A DNA stretch of 7,610 nucleotides from an uncultured Holdemanella sp. (GTDB lineage: Bacteria > Bacillota_I > Bacilli_A > Erysipelotrichales > Erysipelotrichaceae), in contig NZ_CAKVMR010000088.1 of assembly GCF_934772795.1 (NCBI RefSeq), forward strand, positions 1 through 7,610, written 5' to 3'. Position 1 is the first letter of the stretch; each line of letters opens with the position of its first letter. Below are positions 1 to 6,023 of the stretch, one piece after another. A program made the translations under genes and the position numbers. The notes under the pieces are model-generated. The model was not told where the DNA came from. It did no database searches and saw only the letters and a program-made list of their open reading frames with translations.

Positions 1-25
1 TTCATTTCGAAAATTGCCTATATAC

Positions 26-65
26 AATAAAAAGCCTATTTCCTTACGTAAAGGTATAGGCTTTT
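26..65 (-). terminator. Intrinsic terminator after rnhB
   Basis: Read on the minus strand, positions 65-56 (AAAAGCCTAT) pair perfectly with 39-30 (ATAGGCTTTT), a 10-bp stem. An inner CCTT/AAGG helix (54-51 with 45-42) lies inside it. The stem runs into a short U-rich tail (TTTTTATTG). It lies about 20 bases past the rnhB stop and closes the lepB-rbgA-rnhB unit. The A-rich other side means it could also work for transcription arriving on the plus strand. Confidence 0.85.
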
Positions 66-77
66 GTCAACAATCTG

Positions 78-99
78 AGACTTTTAACTAAAAAAGTCT
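78..99 (-). other. 8-bp hairpin straddling the rnhB stop codon
   Basis: Positions 78-85 (agactttt) are the exact inverted repeat of 92-99 (aaaagtct), with a 6-base loop that contains the rnhB TAG stop at 88-90. No T tract follows on the minus strand, so I do not call it a terminator. It could be a small mRNA 3' structure, or chance in AT-rich sequence. Confidence 0.35.
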
Positions 100-696
100 A
101 ATTTCTTCAAGTTTTTTTACAGGACCATAACTTCTTCGGTAGAAATCCTGTAATCCATACTTGTTTAAAGCTTCAATATGCGCTTTTGTAGGGTAGCCTT
201 TATGTTTGGCTAAACCATACTGTGGATACATTTCATCCAATTTTTTCATCCAACGATCACGCGTAACTTTCGCTAAAATACTTGCCGCTGCGATAGACAA
301 TGATTTTTGATCTCCCTTCACAATGGCTTGGTAAGGTTTATCAATATCTGGTAATGGCATCGCATCACTTAACACAAAATCACATTGTGCTTTATTGGCA
401 ATTTCCATCATCGCTTCTTGTGTCGCACGATAGATATTCTTCTTATCAATCGTCTTTTCATCTACAACTAAAATTTGATAGTACAAAGCATCCTGAATAA
501 TTGTTTTAAACAAAGCTTCTCGCTTTTTTTCACTCAATTTTTTAGAATCATCAATTAACGCATTTTGATATCCCTTTGGAAAAATAACACCTGCTACCAT
601 CAATGGACCCGCAATAGGACCTCTTCCTGCTTCATCCATTCCTAGAACACTTTGATTTTGATCCCAATAATCATGTTCCAAAGGTCTATCCAACAT
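88..696 (-). CDS. rnhB: Ribonuclease HII
   Basis: RNase HII cleaves the RNA strand of RNA-DNA hybrids and nicks at single ribonucleotides left in DNA, in the cytoplasm. The 202-residue protein is of normal family length. The N-terminal metal-site motif GMDEAGRG (residues 19-26) supplies D21 and E22. DDSKKLSEKKRE (49-60) is the typical substrate-strand segment, D111 (in VLSDAMP) is the third acidic residue, and AAASILAKVTRDR (136-148) supplies the last aspartate, D147. The C-terminal HKGYPTKAH (165-173) is also characteristic. The ATG start is preceded by GGGAG seven bases upstream, inside the end of rbgA, and the two genes overlap by 11 bases, so translation is probably coupled. It is the last gene of the lepB-rbgA-rnhB unit; rbgA-rnhB adjacency is common in Firmicutes. 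Nothing in it looks damaged. Confidence 0.97.
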   Translation of the reverse strand: MLDRPLEHDYWDQNQSVLGMDEAGRGPIAGPLMVAGVIFPKGYQNALIDDSKKLSEKKREALFKTIIQDALYYQILVVDEKTIDKKNIYRATQEAMMEIANKAQCDFVLSDAMPLPDIDKPYQAIVKGDQKSLSIAAASILAKVTRDRWMKKLDEMYPQYGLAKHKGYPTKAHIEALNKYGLQDFYRRSYGPVKKLEEIRLF

Positions 697-1534
697 GTGG
701 TTTCTCCCAAGTAATCAGGCCACACTTATTTTCACGAATATCTTTGACAAAACTTAACATCAACCTGTTTTCATCAATTTCACCCTTTAATAAATAACCA
801 CGTTTTATGGCAATGTTCTGTAATGTTTCATAAGGTGTATCCGCAATCTCTACATGATATACTGTATCAAAGATTTCAGGTTTTTCCTGCATTAAATATT
901 CACACGCAAACAACGCCAAATCGTCCATATTTACAACTTGATCTTTTACTGAACCAAGTAATGCAAGTTTTAGACCAACTTGTTGATCTTCAAATTTAGG
1001 CCATAATACTCCTGGCGTATCTAATAGCTCAAGCGTTTGACCAACTTTAATCCATTGAAGACTCTTTGTCACGCCTGGACGATCTCCGGTTTGAGCCGCT
1101 TTACGTTTCGCAAACGTATTAATAAATGTACTTTTTCCGACGTTAGGAATTCCACACACCATAGCACGCAAAGCTCTAGGCTTCATTCCTCTACGTTTTT
1201 GTTTTTCAATTAAATTGATACATAATTCATTCGATGCCTTGATCAATTGTTTTGAGAAATTCTCATGAATAAAATCCAACGCTAATACTTTCTGATTCTC
1301 TGTTTCTAAAGCATTTACCCATTGTTTGGTAAGTTCTTTATCGGCCTTATCTTTTTTAGATAAAAGAATCAAACGTGGTTTGTTTTGAATCAATTGATCC
1401 AACATTGGATTCTTACTGGCATATGGCATTCTTGCATCACGAATCTCAATCACAAAATCAACTTTTTTTAAATTCTCTTCCATTTGCCTTTTGGCTTTGG
1501 TCATATGACCTGGAAACCATTGTACGTTTGCCAC
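686..1534 (-). CDS. rbgA: Ribosome biogenesis GTPase RbgA (YlqF), circularly permuted
   Basis: RbgA is a GTPase needed for a late step of 50S subunit assembly. The protein has 282 residues and opens with the family signature NVQWFPGHM (3-11). The G motifs are in circularly permuted order: the G4-like LSKKDKAD (58-65) comes first, then G1 GIPNVGKS (128-135), the G2 threonine in RPGVTKS (152-158) and G3 DTPG (172-175). ILWPKFED in Bacillus corresponds to VLWPKFED (176-183) here. The C-terminal part is the usual helical RNA-binding domain. The start is GTG (1534-1532), overlapping the lepB TAG stop by one base (TAGTG), with TAGGAG ten bases upstream inside lepB; this implies coupled translation. 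One oddity: the G4 NKxD asparagine is replaced by serine (SKKD). I recall T/SKxD variants in related GTPases, so this need not mean loss of function. Confidence 0.96.
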   Translation of the reverse strand: MANVQWFPGHMTKAKRQMEENLKKVDFVIEIRDARMPYASKNPMLDQLIQNKPRLILLSKKDKADKELTKQWVNALETENQKVLALDFIHENFSKQLIKASNELCINLIEKQKRRGMKPRALRAMVCGIPNVGKSTFINTFAKRKAAQTGDRPGVTKSLQWIKVGQTLELLDTPGVLWPKFEDQQVGLKLALLGSVKDQVVNMDDLALFACEYLMQEKPEIFDTVYHVEIADTPYETLQNIAIKRGYLLKGEIDENRLMLSFVKDIRENKCGLITWEKPHVG

Positions 1535-2163
1535 TAATCTTTCACTCCTATATCTGAAATTGGTAATAAGACTAACATCTTCTTGGCAAAGATCTGTGAT
1601 TTCTTAACAGGACCTACATATCGTGAATCTTTAGAATAAGGACGATTATCTCCCATTACGTAATATTCGTCATCTTTTAATTTCACTTCTTCAAAATCAA
1701 CAACATCCGTATTATCGGCATTCGGTACTTTATTAAAGTAACCAAATTTATCTACCAATGACTGACGATAATCTGGATCTATATATTTAGTCTCATCCAA
1801 TACTTTTCCATTAATATATACAACATCATTTACACAGCTTACAGTATCCCCGGGTAATCCGATTACACGTTTTACCCAATGTGTTTTCTGTCCATCTTCT
1901 TCCATGGTTACAACGACTATATCCCCTCGTTCTACACCATTTAATAATACGCCTCCAACATTTGTGAATCCAAATTCCCCATTTTTTAATGTTGGATACA
2001 TACTTCTTCCATCTACACGAACTGGGTGCGCCACAAAGTTCACAAACAATAGAATTACGATTGCACTTACTACAAATACTTTTATGAATCCAAGTATATC
2101 TTCTAGTAAAGTACGTTCATCATCCTCATTGTACCTTAGCTCGTTTTTCTTTGATTTCTTCAT
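1534..2163 (-). CDS. lepB: Type I signal peptidase
   Basis: This enzyme removes signal peptides from exported proteins at the outer face of the membrane. It has 209 residues, the usual size for a single-anchor Gram-positive enzyme. The order is a charged cytoplasmic N-terminus (1-23), one membrane segment (about 25-45), then the catalytic domain. Box B is GRSMYPTL (52-59) with nucleophile S54. The general-base lysine is K98 in WVKRVIGLPGD (96-106). Box E is MGDNRPYSKDSR (170-181). The ATG at 2163 is preceded by AGGGGG with a long 11-base spacing. A terminator separates it from rplS and a TATAAT sits about 35 bases upstream, so it probably starts its own unit with rbgA and rnhB. LepB between rplS and rbgA is, from memory, also common in Clostridia but not in Bacillus subtilis. 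Confidence 0.95.
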   Translation of the reverse strand: MKKSKKNELRYNEDDERTLLEDILGFIKVFVVSAIVILLFVNFVAHPVRVDGRSMYPTLKNGEFGFTNVGGVLLNGVERGDIVVVTMEEDGQKTHWVKRVIGLPGDTVSCVNDVVYINGKVLDETKYIDPDYRQSLVDKFGYFNKVPNADNTDVVDFEEVKLKDDEYYVMGDNRPYSKDSRYVGPVKKSQIFAKKMLVLLPISDIGVKD

Positions 2164-2196
2164 ATAATCTCTAACCCCCTAAAATGTTATAAATCT

Positions 2197-2202
2197 ATTA
2201 TA
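2197..2202 (-). promoter_or_regulatory. Probable -10 element of the lepB-rbgA-rnhB promoter
   Basis: A perfect TATAAT on the minus strand lies between the rplS terminator and lepB. I see no good -35 hexamer 16-18 bases upstream; that region is the T tract of the terminator. A second TATAAC occurs 10 bases further on. Transcription would start near 2190, giving a leader of about 27 bases that contains the AGGGGG ribosome binding site. The position supports the call more than the -35 does. Confidence 0.5.
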
Positions 2203-2213
2203 AAGCTATTTAG

Positions 2214-2244
2214 AAAAAAAAGCCTGAAAATCAGACTTTTTTTT
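2214..2244 (-). terminator. Intrinsic terminator after rplS (bidirectional shape)
   Basis: On the minus strand an A8-GTCTG arm pairs with CAGGC-T8 around a 5-base ATTTT loop, with one T-G wobble. The stem runs straight into eight T. The matching A8/T8 arms make it symmetric, so it could stop transcription from either side. It begins six bases past the rplS stop and splits rplS from lepB. Confidence 0.88.
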
Positions 2245-2250
2245 AAACAA

Positions 2251-2598
2251 TTAACGAACTTCTTTTAAACGAGCAGCTTTACCTGAACGGTTACGTAAGT
2301 AAGATAACTTGTTACGACGTACTTTACCGTGACGAACTACTTCAATGTGGTCAATGATTGGTGAGTGTAAAGGGAATTTACGTTCAACACCAATTTGGTT
2401 AGAAATCTTACGAACTGTGAATGTTTCAGAGATTCCTCCACCTGCACGTTCAATTACAACACCTTCGAATACCTGGATACGGCTCTTGTCACCTTCTTTG
2501 ATTTTAACGTGAACACGAACAGTACTACCAGAACGGAATGCTGGAATATCAGTCTTCAATTGTGATTTTGTTACTTCATTAACTAATCCTAAGTTCAT
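2251..2598 (-). CDS. rplS: 50S ribosomal protein L19
   Basis: L19 is a large-subunit protein at the 30S-50S interface. The product has 115 residues, normal for the family. The family signature is clear: IPAFRSGSTVRVHVKIKEG, then RIQVFEGVVI (about 40-49), RAGGGISETFTVRKIS (51-66) and GVERKFPLHSPIID (70-83), ending with a basic tail (KVRRNKLSYLRNR and KAARLKEVR). The ATG at 2598 has AAGGAG at 2607-2612 with 8-base spacing, a strong site suited to a ribosomal protein. It follows trmD, as in most Firmicutes, but 119 bases separate them; that gap holds a promoter and a structured leader, and a terminator follows the gene. It can therefore be made as a monocistronic message, probably with autoregulation, in addition to read-through from trmD. 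Confidence 0.98.
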   Translation of the reverse strand: MNLGLVNEVTKSQLKTDIPAFRSGSTVRVHVKIKEGDKSRIQVFEGVVIERAGGGISETFTVRKISNQIGVERKFPLHSPIIDHIEVVRHGKVRRNKLSYLRNRSGKAARLKEVR

Positions 2599-2680
2599 TT
2601 TCTTTTCTCCTTCTCTTCTAATATTTGGTTATTAGTTCATTCACACAATGTGCCAGCGGAACTACCTATGCGTAAACGCC
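2599..2680 (-). promoter_or_regulatory. L19-type ribosomal protein leader of rplS
   Basis: This is the presumed 5' UTR of rplS, starting near 2680. The minus-strand stretch from about 2666 to 2650 contains TTCCGCTGGCAC, which resembles the conserved core I recall for the Firmicute L19 leader family; a covariance-model search would be needed to confirm that. Two competing folds are visible. In one, CGCATAG (2672-2666) pairs with TTGTGTG (2648-2642), including three G-U pairs. In the other, TAGTTC (2664-2659) pairs perfectly with GAACTA (2638-2633) and encloses a small CACA/TGTG hairpin. The two are mutually exclusive, as expected for a regulatory leader, in which free L19 would be the likely ligand. 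Confidence 0.7.
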
Positions 2681-2685
2681 TATTT

Positions 2686-2714
2686 ATATTACCATGTCAA
2701 TAGATTTTGCGCAA
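2686..2714 (-). promoter_or_regulatory. Promoter of rplS
   Basis: A -35-like TTGCGC (2714-2709), a 17-base spacer and an extended -10 TGG-TAATAT (2693-2686) can be read on the minus strand, right after the trmD stop. Transcription would begin near 2680 at GG, exactly at the start of the structured leader. A perfect TTGACA also lies at 2700-2695, but the sequence 17 bases beyond it (GTTTAC) is a poor -10. I prefer the first reading. Confidence 0.5.
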
Positions 2715-2717
2715 GAA

Positions 2718-3440
2718 TTATTTTTCGATTTTTAATACTGAATCAACCACTTTTTGATCTTCTTTATTTAAATTTAAATTTTCTAATAAATCCGGACGAT
2801 ATAAGGCTGTTCTTTTTAAAGACTCTTCATGCCTATACTTCTTGATATTCGCATGATGACCACTCAACAATACATCTGGAACTCTTTTACCATCATAGAT
2901 TTCTGGCCTAGTATATTGAGGATATTCTAAAAGTCCATTTGAGAAAGAATCATCATCACTTGAATCCTGTCTAATAACACCTGGCAAGATTCGTAATATA
3001 CAATCACACATGACCATACATGCACTTTCACCACCAGTTAACACAAAGTCACCTAAAGACATTTGAATATCTACATAATCACGAATTCGCTCATCAAAGC
3101 CTTCATAGTGACCACAAATAAAAATTAAGTGTTCCTTTAAAGATAATTCCTTTGCAATGGATTGATTAAATGTCTTACCTTGAGGTGTCAATAAGATCAC
3201 CGTGCTATTTTCTGTACGAATGGATTCTAATGCATCTAATATAGGCTGGCACATCAAAACCATTCCAGCTCCACCACCATAAGGCGTATCGTCTACATGA
3301 CCATGTTTTTCTTTTGTGAACTTTCGAAAATCAATCGTTTCAAATTCAAATAAATCTTTTTCTTTGGCACGCTTAAGAATACTTGTCGTCATCAATGGTT
3401 CAAAATATTCTGGGAATAATGTCAGTACAGATATTTTCAT
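2718..3440 (-). CDS. trmD: tRNA (guanine37-N1)-methyltransferase
   Basis: TrmD methylates N1 of G37, next to the anticodon, in tRNAs that read CNN codons and related sets, using S-adenosylmethionine; this prevents +1 frameshifting. The 240-residue protein matches the family length. Motifs in order: LTLFPEYF (6-13), DDTPYGGGAGMVL (50-62), LTPQG (84-88), and the trefoil-knot cofactor site CGHYEGFDERI (109-119) and SLGDFVLTGGE (128-138). PGV (153-155) and DSF (164-166) follow; D164 corresponds to the catalytic aspartate of the family. YPQYTRPE (173-180) and VPDVLLSGHH (187-196) complete it. Its ATG overlaps the rimM stop as ATGA, so translation is coupled. The pair continues the khpA-rimM-trmD-rplS order. 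No defect is visible. Confidence 0.98.
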   Translation of the reverse strand: MKISVLTLFPEYFEPLMTTSILKRAKEKDLFEFETIDFRKFTKEKHGHVDDTPYGGGAGMVLMCQPILDALESIRTENSTVILLTPQGKTFNQSIAKELSLKEHLIFICGHYEGFDERIRDYVDIQMSLGDFVLTGGESACMVMCDCILRILPGVIRQDSSDDDSFSNGLLEYPQYTRPEIYDGKRVPDVLLSGHHANIKKYRHEESLKRTALYRPDLLENLNLNKEDQKVVDSVLKIEK

Positions 3441-3925
3441 CGTAAGCCTTCCATTTCACGAATTGTGATTTCGTGAGCTTCTTTGTTCACATCAACAATA
3501 AATGCAGGTACAAAAGGTAATAAGAAACTATTTCCCTTTGATTTAACGCGAAGTACTAAATTGGCCCCTGTTTCTAAGATATCCACAACTTCACCAAGAT
3601 TTTCTTTTGTCTCGTTAAATACAGTACAATGCATCAATTCATGATAATAATATTGACCTTCTTCAAGTTCTGGTAAATCTTCTTGAGCAATAAATAAATT
3701 CTTTGTCTTTAATTGTTCCGCTTTTTCAATGGAATCCACACCTTCAAAATAACAATAGCCAAAGCCTTTTTGTTCACGATAACGCACAACGGTTAATGTA
3801 CGACCATCTTCTAAATGTAAGACTCTACCCTTCTCAAAACGATGCTGCGGATCATCTGTCACAAGATATAATTTACATTCACCCTTAAGTCCATGCGTAT
3901 TAATGATTTGAGCTACTTTTATCAT
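3437..3925 (-). CDS. rimM: Ribosome maturation factor RimM
   Basis: RimM helps assemble the head of the 30S subunit and binds S19. The protein has 162 residues with the two expected domains. The N-terminal barrel begins with VAQIINTHGLKGECKL (4-19). The C-terminal PRC-barrel starts near residue 92 with YYYHELMHCTVF and continues with LGEVVDILETGANLVLRV (110-127) and LLPFVPAFIVDVN (135-147). The ATG at 3925 has a near-ideal AGGAGG (3936-3931) five bases upstream. Just ahead of that site lies a hairpin and T7 tract, so rimM-trmD expression depends on read-through from rpsP-khpA or on a promoter I could not find. In B. subtilis ylqD lies between ylqC/khpA and rimM; it is absent here. Confidence 0.96.
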   Translation of the reverse strand: MIKVAQIINTHGLKGECKLYLVTDDPQHRFEKGRVLHLEDGRTLTVVRYREQKGFGYCYFEGVDSIEKAEQLKTKNLFIAQEDLPELEEGQYYYHELMHCTVFNETKENLGEVVDILETGANLVLRVKSKGNSFLLPFVPAFIVDVNKEAHEITIREMEGLR

Positions 3926-3936
3926 ATGTTCCTCCT

Positions 3937-3965
3937 AAAAAAATCAGGATGTGAAATCACATCCT
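3937..3965 (-). terminator. Attenuator-like hairpin and T7 tract between khpA and rimM
   Basis: On the minus strand AGGATGTG (3965-3958) pairs with CACATCCT (3953-3946) around an ATTT loop; a ninth A-T pair is possible. After two bases a run of seven T (3943-3937) follows, and this abuts the rimM AGGAGG. The stem also covers part of the khpA TAG stop (3966-3964). The shape is that of an intrinsic terminator, but the stem is short and only half GC, so partial termination is the likelier effect. Confidence 0.65.
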
Positions 3966-4212
3966 AATACGCTTCAAATTTTACTGAAATTCTTTTGTGT
4001 ACATCACGTGCCGCAATAGACATCATTTGACGAATACTGCTAGCCATAATACCCTTACGGCCAATTAAACGTGCAACATCTTCACTATTGGCATATACAT
4101 ACAATAAAATTTCATTTTCATTTGTAGTTGCCATTGTTTTTACAGATAATGCTTTTTGATCATCTACAAGTGGTAAACAAATGTCTAATAATGTTTTTTC
4201 TAAATCAATCAT
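3964..4212 (-). CDS. khpA: KH-domain RNA-binding protein KhpA (YlqC)
   Basis: KhpA is a small cytoplasmic RNA-binding protein that, in Firmicutes studied so far, works with KhpB/EloR as an RNA chaperone linked to cell division and elongation. The product has 82 residues, as expected. The KH fold is recognisable from ILLYVYANSEDVARLIGRKG (35-54), with the GXXG loop at GRKG (51-54), then the helix ASSIRQMMSIAARD (57-70) and a final strand KRISVKFEAY. The ATG at 4212 shares one base with the rpsP stop (TAATG), and I see no good ribosome binding site ahead of it. Its translation therefore probably depends on ribosomes finishing rpsP. The rpsP-khpA-rimM order is the standard Firmicute arrangement. 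Confidence 0.95.
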   Translation of the reverse strand: MIDLEKTLLDICLPLVDDQKALSVKTMATTNENEILLYVYANSEDVARLIGRKGIMASSIRQMMSIAARDVHKRISVKFEAY

Positions 4213-4481
4213 TATTTTGAACTTTTAGCTTCGTGCATTTCTTTTAAAACACCTTCGTGTGATAAAATTGAACGAACTGTATCAGTTGGTTGTGCACCGT
4301 TGCTTAACCATTTCTTTGCTAATTCTTTGTCTAAAGTTACTTTTTCTTCAGCTTTAGTTGGGTTGTAAGTACCGATTTGTTCGATAAAACGACCATCACG
4401 AGGACTACGTGAATCAGCTGCTACTATACGGTAGAAAGGAGCTCCCTTTTTACCCATTCTTTTCAAACGTAATTTAACCAT
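4212..4481 (-). CDS. rpsP: 30S ribosomal protein S16
   Basis: S16 is a small-subunit protein that stabilises the body of 16S rRNA during assembly. The 89-residue product is a typical bacterial S16: VKLRLKRMGKKGAPFYRIV (2-20), ADSRSPRDGRFIEQIGTYNP (22-41), then LDKELAKKWLSNGAQPTDTV (50-69). The ATG at 4481 is preceded by AGGTAGG with 9-base spacing. A strong promoter lies about 40-70 bases upstream, overlapping the ffh terminator, so this gene starts a new unit. Its stop overlaps khpA by one base, linking the two stoichiometrically. Confidence 0.98.
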   Translation of the reverse strand: MVKLRLKRMGKKGAPFYRIVAADSRSPRDGRFIEQIGTYNPTKAEEKVTLDKELAKKWLSNGAQPTDTVRSILSHEGVLKEMHEAKSSK

Positions 4482-4521
4482 ATTTAAATTCCTACCTTTT
4501 CTAATTTATTAAAGCTCATAA

Positions 4522-4550
4522 AGAATAACATGAATAAAATAAGGTGTCAA
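4522..4550 (-). promoter_or_regulatory. Promoter of rpsP-khpA, embedded in the ffh terminator
   Basis: On the minus strand there is a perfect -35 TTGACA (4550-4545), a 17-base spacer and an extended -10 TGT-TATTCT (4530-4522; four of six core matches). The start point would be near 4515, giving a leader of about 34 bases with AGGTAGG as its ribosome binding site. The -35 lies inside the 3' arm of the terminator hairpin at 4541-4570. Confidence 0.7.
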
Positions 4551-4570
4551 GTATTTTTACTTTACACCTT
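4536..4570 (-). terminator. Intrinsic terminator between ffh and rpsP
   Basis: Positions 4541-4547 pair with 4564-4570 (AAGGTGT/ACACCTT) and 4549-4553 with 4558-4562 (AAGTA/TACTT), separated by one mismatch and closed by a 4-base loop. The minus-strand tail is ATTTTATT, only moderately T-rich. On the plus strand the tail is a much better T6/T6 tract, which is the A-rich end of ffh read backwards. It stands about seven bases past the ffh stop. Confidence 0.7.
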
Positions 4571-4577
4571 AACTTTT

Positions 4578-5996
4578 TTATTTTTTCTTCTTTTTCTTTT
4601 TTGCTTTCTGTTTTTTACTACCAGAATGCTTTGACATTCCAGGCATTCCGCCTCCACGCTGCATATTCTGTAGTGCAGCCATATCAGGAAGTTTTGCCTT
4701 ACCACTCATCATCTTTGTCATCATCTGCATCTGTTCTAATTGATTGATCAAACGATTGACATCCATGACTTTAACACCCGCACCTTTGGCAATACGATTC
4801 TTTCTGGATGCCTTTAAACATGATGGATTTTCACGTTCATATTCCGTCATTGATAAAATAATGGCTTCACTTTTTTTCATCTGTGAATTCATTTTTTCAT
4901 CATCTAAATTTTTAGCTACCTTATTGATACCTGGAATCATATTCATCATTTTCTGCATAGATCCCATTTTTGAAACTTGGCCTAATTGTGCTAATAAATC
5001 ATTGAATGTAAATACACCCTGTTTCATACGTTCAGCCGTTTTCATCTGAACGTCCATATCTAATTTATCTTGAGCCTGTTCAACTAAAGTGACAATATCT
5101 CCCATTCCCAAGATACGATCTGCCATACGATCTGGGTGGAACTCCTCTAAGTCATCCACCTTTTCACCATTTGACACAAATAATACAGGTACATTTGTGA
5201 TAGAACGAACTGACAACAATCCACCACCACGTGCATCGCCATCCATTTTGGTAACGATCAATCCTGTTACAGATAATTGTTCATTAAATTCTTTGGCAAC
5301 AGTCACAATATCTTGACCTGTCATCGCATCGACAGTTAATAAGATTTCATCAGGAACAACAAGTTCTTTCATTTGTTGAAGCTCTTGCATCAATGCTTCA
5401 TCAATGTGCAAACGACCCGCCGTATCAAAGATCACTAAATCTTTTTGACGATCTTTCGCATAGGCCAATGCCTGTCTTGCCGTTTCTACTGCAGATGTTT
5501 CTGGTCCACAAGTAAATACTTCGACATCAATACTTTTTCCTAACGTCTGTAACTGTTCAATAGCGGCAGGACGAACAACATCGCATGCAACTAATAAAAC
5601 ACGACGTGCTAATTTATTCTTGCAATAATTGGCAATCTTTGCACTCGCAGTTGTTTTACCAGTACCCTGTAAACCAACCATCATAACCGTAGTCATGCCT
5701 TGCTTTTTAAAGTGAATACGAGCATCTTCTTCACCTAATAATACTTGCAACTCGTCATGTACAATTTTGACAACCATTTGACTAGGATTTAAAGAATCCA
5801 ATACTTCTTGTCCCAGTGCTTTTTCTTTTACATTTTCGACAAAGCTCTTTACTACATCGTAATTAACATCTGCCTCTAATAATGACATGCGCACTTCTTT
5901 CAACATGTCATTCATATTTTTCTCAGTCAGTTTTCCCTGTCCTGAAATATTTTTAAATGCTTTATTTAAGCGTTCACTTAATGATTCAAATGCCAT
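4578..5996 (-). CDS. ffh: Signal recognition particle GTPase Ffh (SRP54)
   Basis: Ffh binds signal sequences on nascent chains together with the SRP RNA and delivers ribosomes to FtsY at the membrane. I take the ATG at 5996 (MAFESLSERL), because GGGGAG stands ten bases ahead of it; a TTG six codons upstream overlaps that site. The protein then has 472 residues. The N domain spans about 1-95. The G domain has GLQGTGKTT (108-116), DVVRPAA (139-145), DTAGR (191-195), TKMD (249-252) and GDARGGG (253-259). The methionine-rich M domain has the SRP-RNA-binding stretch ERENPSCLKASRKNRIAKGAG (about 388-407) and many Met residues around 411-452. The C-terminus is a lysine tail, nine of the last ten residues or more. 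ylxM, the usual upstream partner, is absent; a GNAT gene ends 34 bases upstream instead. Confidence 0.98.
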   Translation of the reverse strand: MAFESLSERLNKAFKNISGQGKLTEKNMNDMLKEVRMSLLEADVNYDVVKSFVENVKEKALGQEVLDSLNPSQMVVKIVHDELQVLLGEEDARIHFKKQGMTTVMMVGLQGTGKTTASAKIANYCKNKLARRVLLVACDVVRPAAIEQLQTLGKSIDVEVFTCGPETSAVETARQALAYAKDRQKDLVIFDTAGRLHIDEALMQELQQMKELVVPDEILLTVDAMTGQDIVTVAKEFNEQLSVTGLIVTKMDGDARGGGLLSVRSITNVPVLFVSNGEKVDDLEEFHPDRMADRILGMGDIVTLVEQAQDKLDMDVQMKTAERMKQGVFTFNDLLAQLGQVSKMGSMQKMMNMIPGINKVAKNLDDEKMNSQMKKSEAIILSMTEYERENPSCLKASRKNRIAKGAGVKVMDVNRLINQLEQMQMMTKMMSGKAKLPDMAALQNMQRGGGMPGMSKHSGSKKQKAKKKKKKK

Positions 5997-6006
5997 AAAT
6001 AATAAT

Positions 6007-6012
6007 CTCCCC
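6007..6012 (-). promoter_or_regulatory. Ribosome binding site that fixes the ffh start
   Basis: GGGGAG on the minus strand lies ten bases before the ATG at 5996. A longer reading that starts at a TTG (6014) would place this purine tract inside the coding region and add MGRLLF, which is not part of the conserved Ffh N-terminus. This supports the shorter protein. Confidence 0.75.
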
Positions 6013-6023
6013 AAACTGTTTTA

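Noticed and set aside
300..500. Plus-strand open frame of 66 codons inside rnhB
   Set aside because: Antisense to a well-supported gene with all RNase HII motifs; no ribosome binding site and no recognisable protein features.
1904..2167. Plus-strand open frame of 87 codons across lepB
   Set aside because: Lies opposite the catalytic region of lepB; low-complexity translation rich in T, N and S, with a phenylalanine-rich end that is the reverse of the lysine-rich LepB start.
2695..2700. Perfect TTGACA upstream of rplS as the -35 box
   Set aside because: The hexamer 17 bases beyond it is GTTTAC, a poor -10; TTGCGC with TGG-TAATAT fits spacing and leader start better. It remains an alternative.
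2648..2845. Plus-strand open frame of 65 codons over the trmD-rplS gap
   Set aside because: It runs antisense to the leader and promoter of rplS and the end of trmD, and lacks a ribosome binding site; the gap is better explained as a regulatory region.
4544..5316. Three plus-strand open frames (67, 101 and 75 codons) opposite ffh
   Set aside because: All are antisense to intact Ffh domains; their phenylalanine, serine and leucine runs are the reverse of lysine- and methionine-rich coding sequence.
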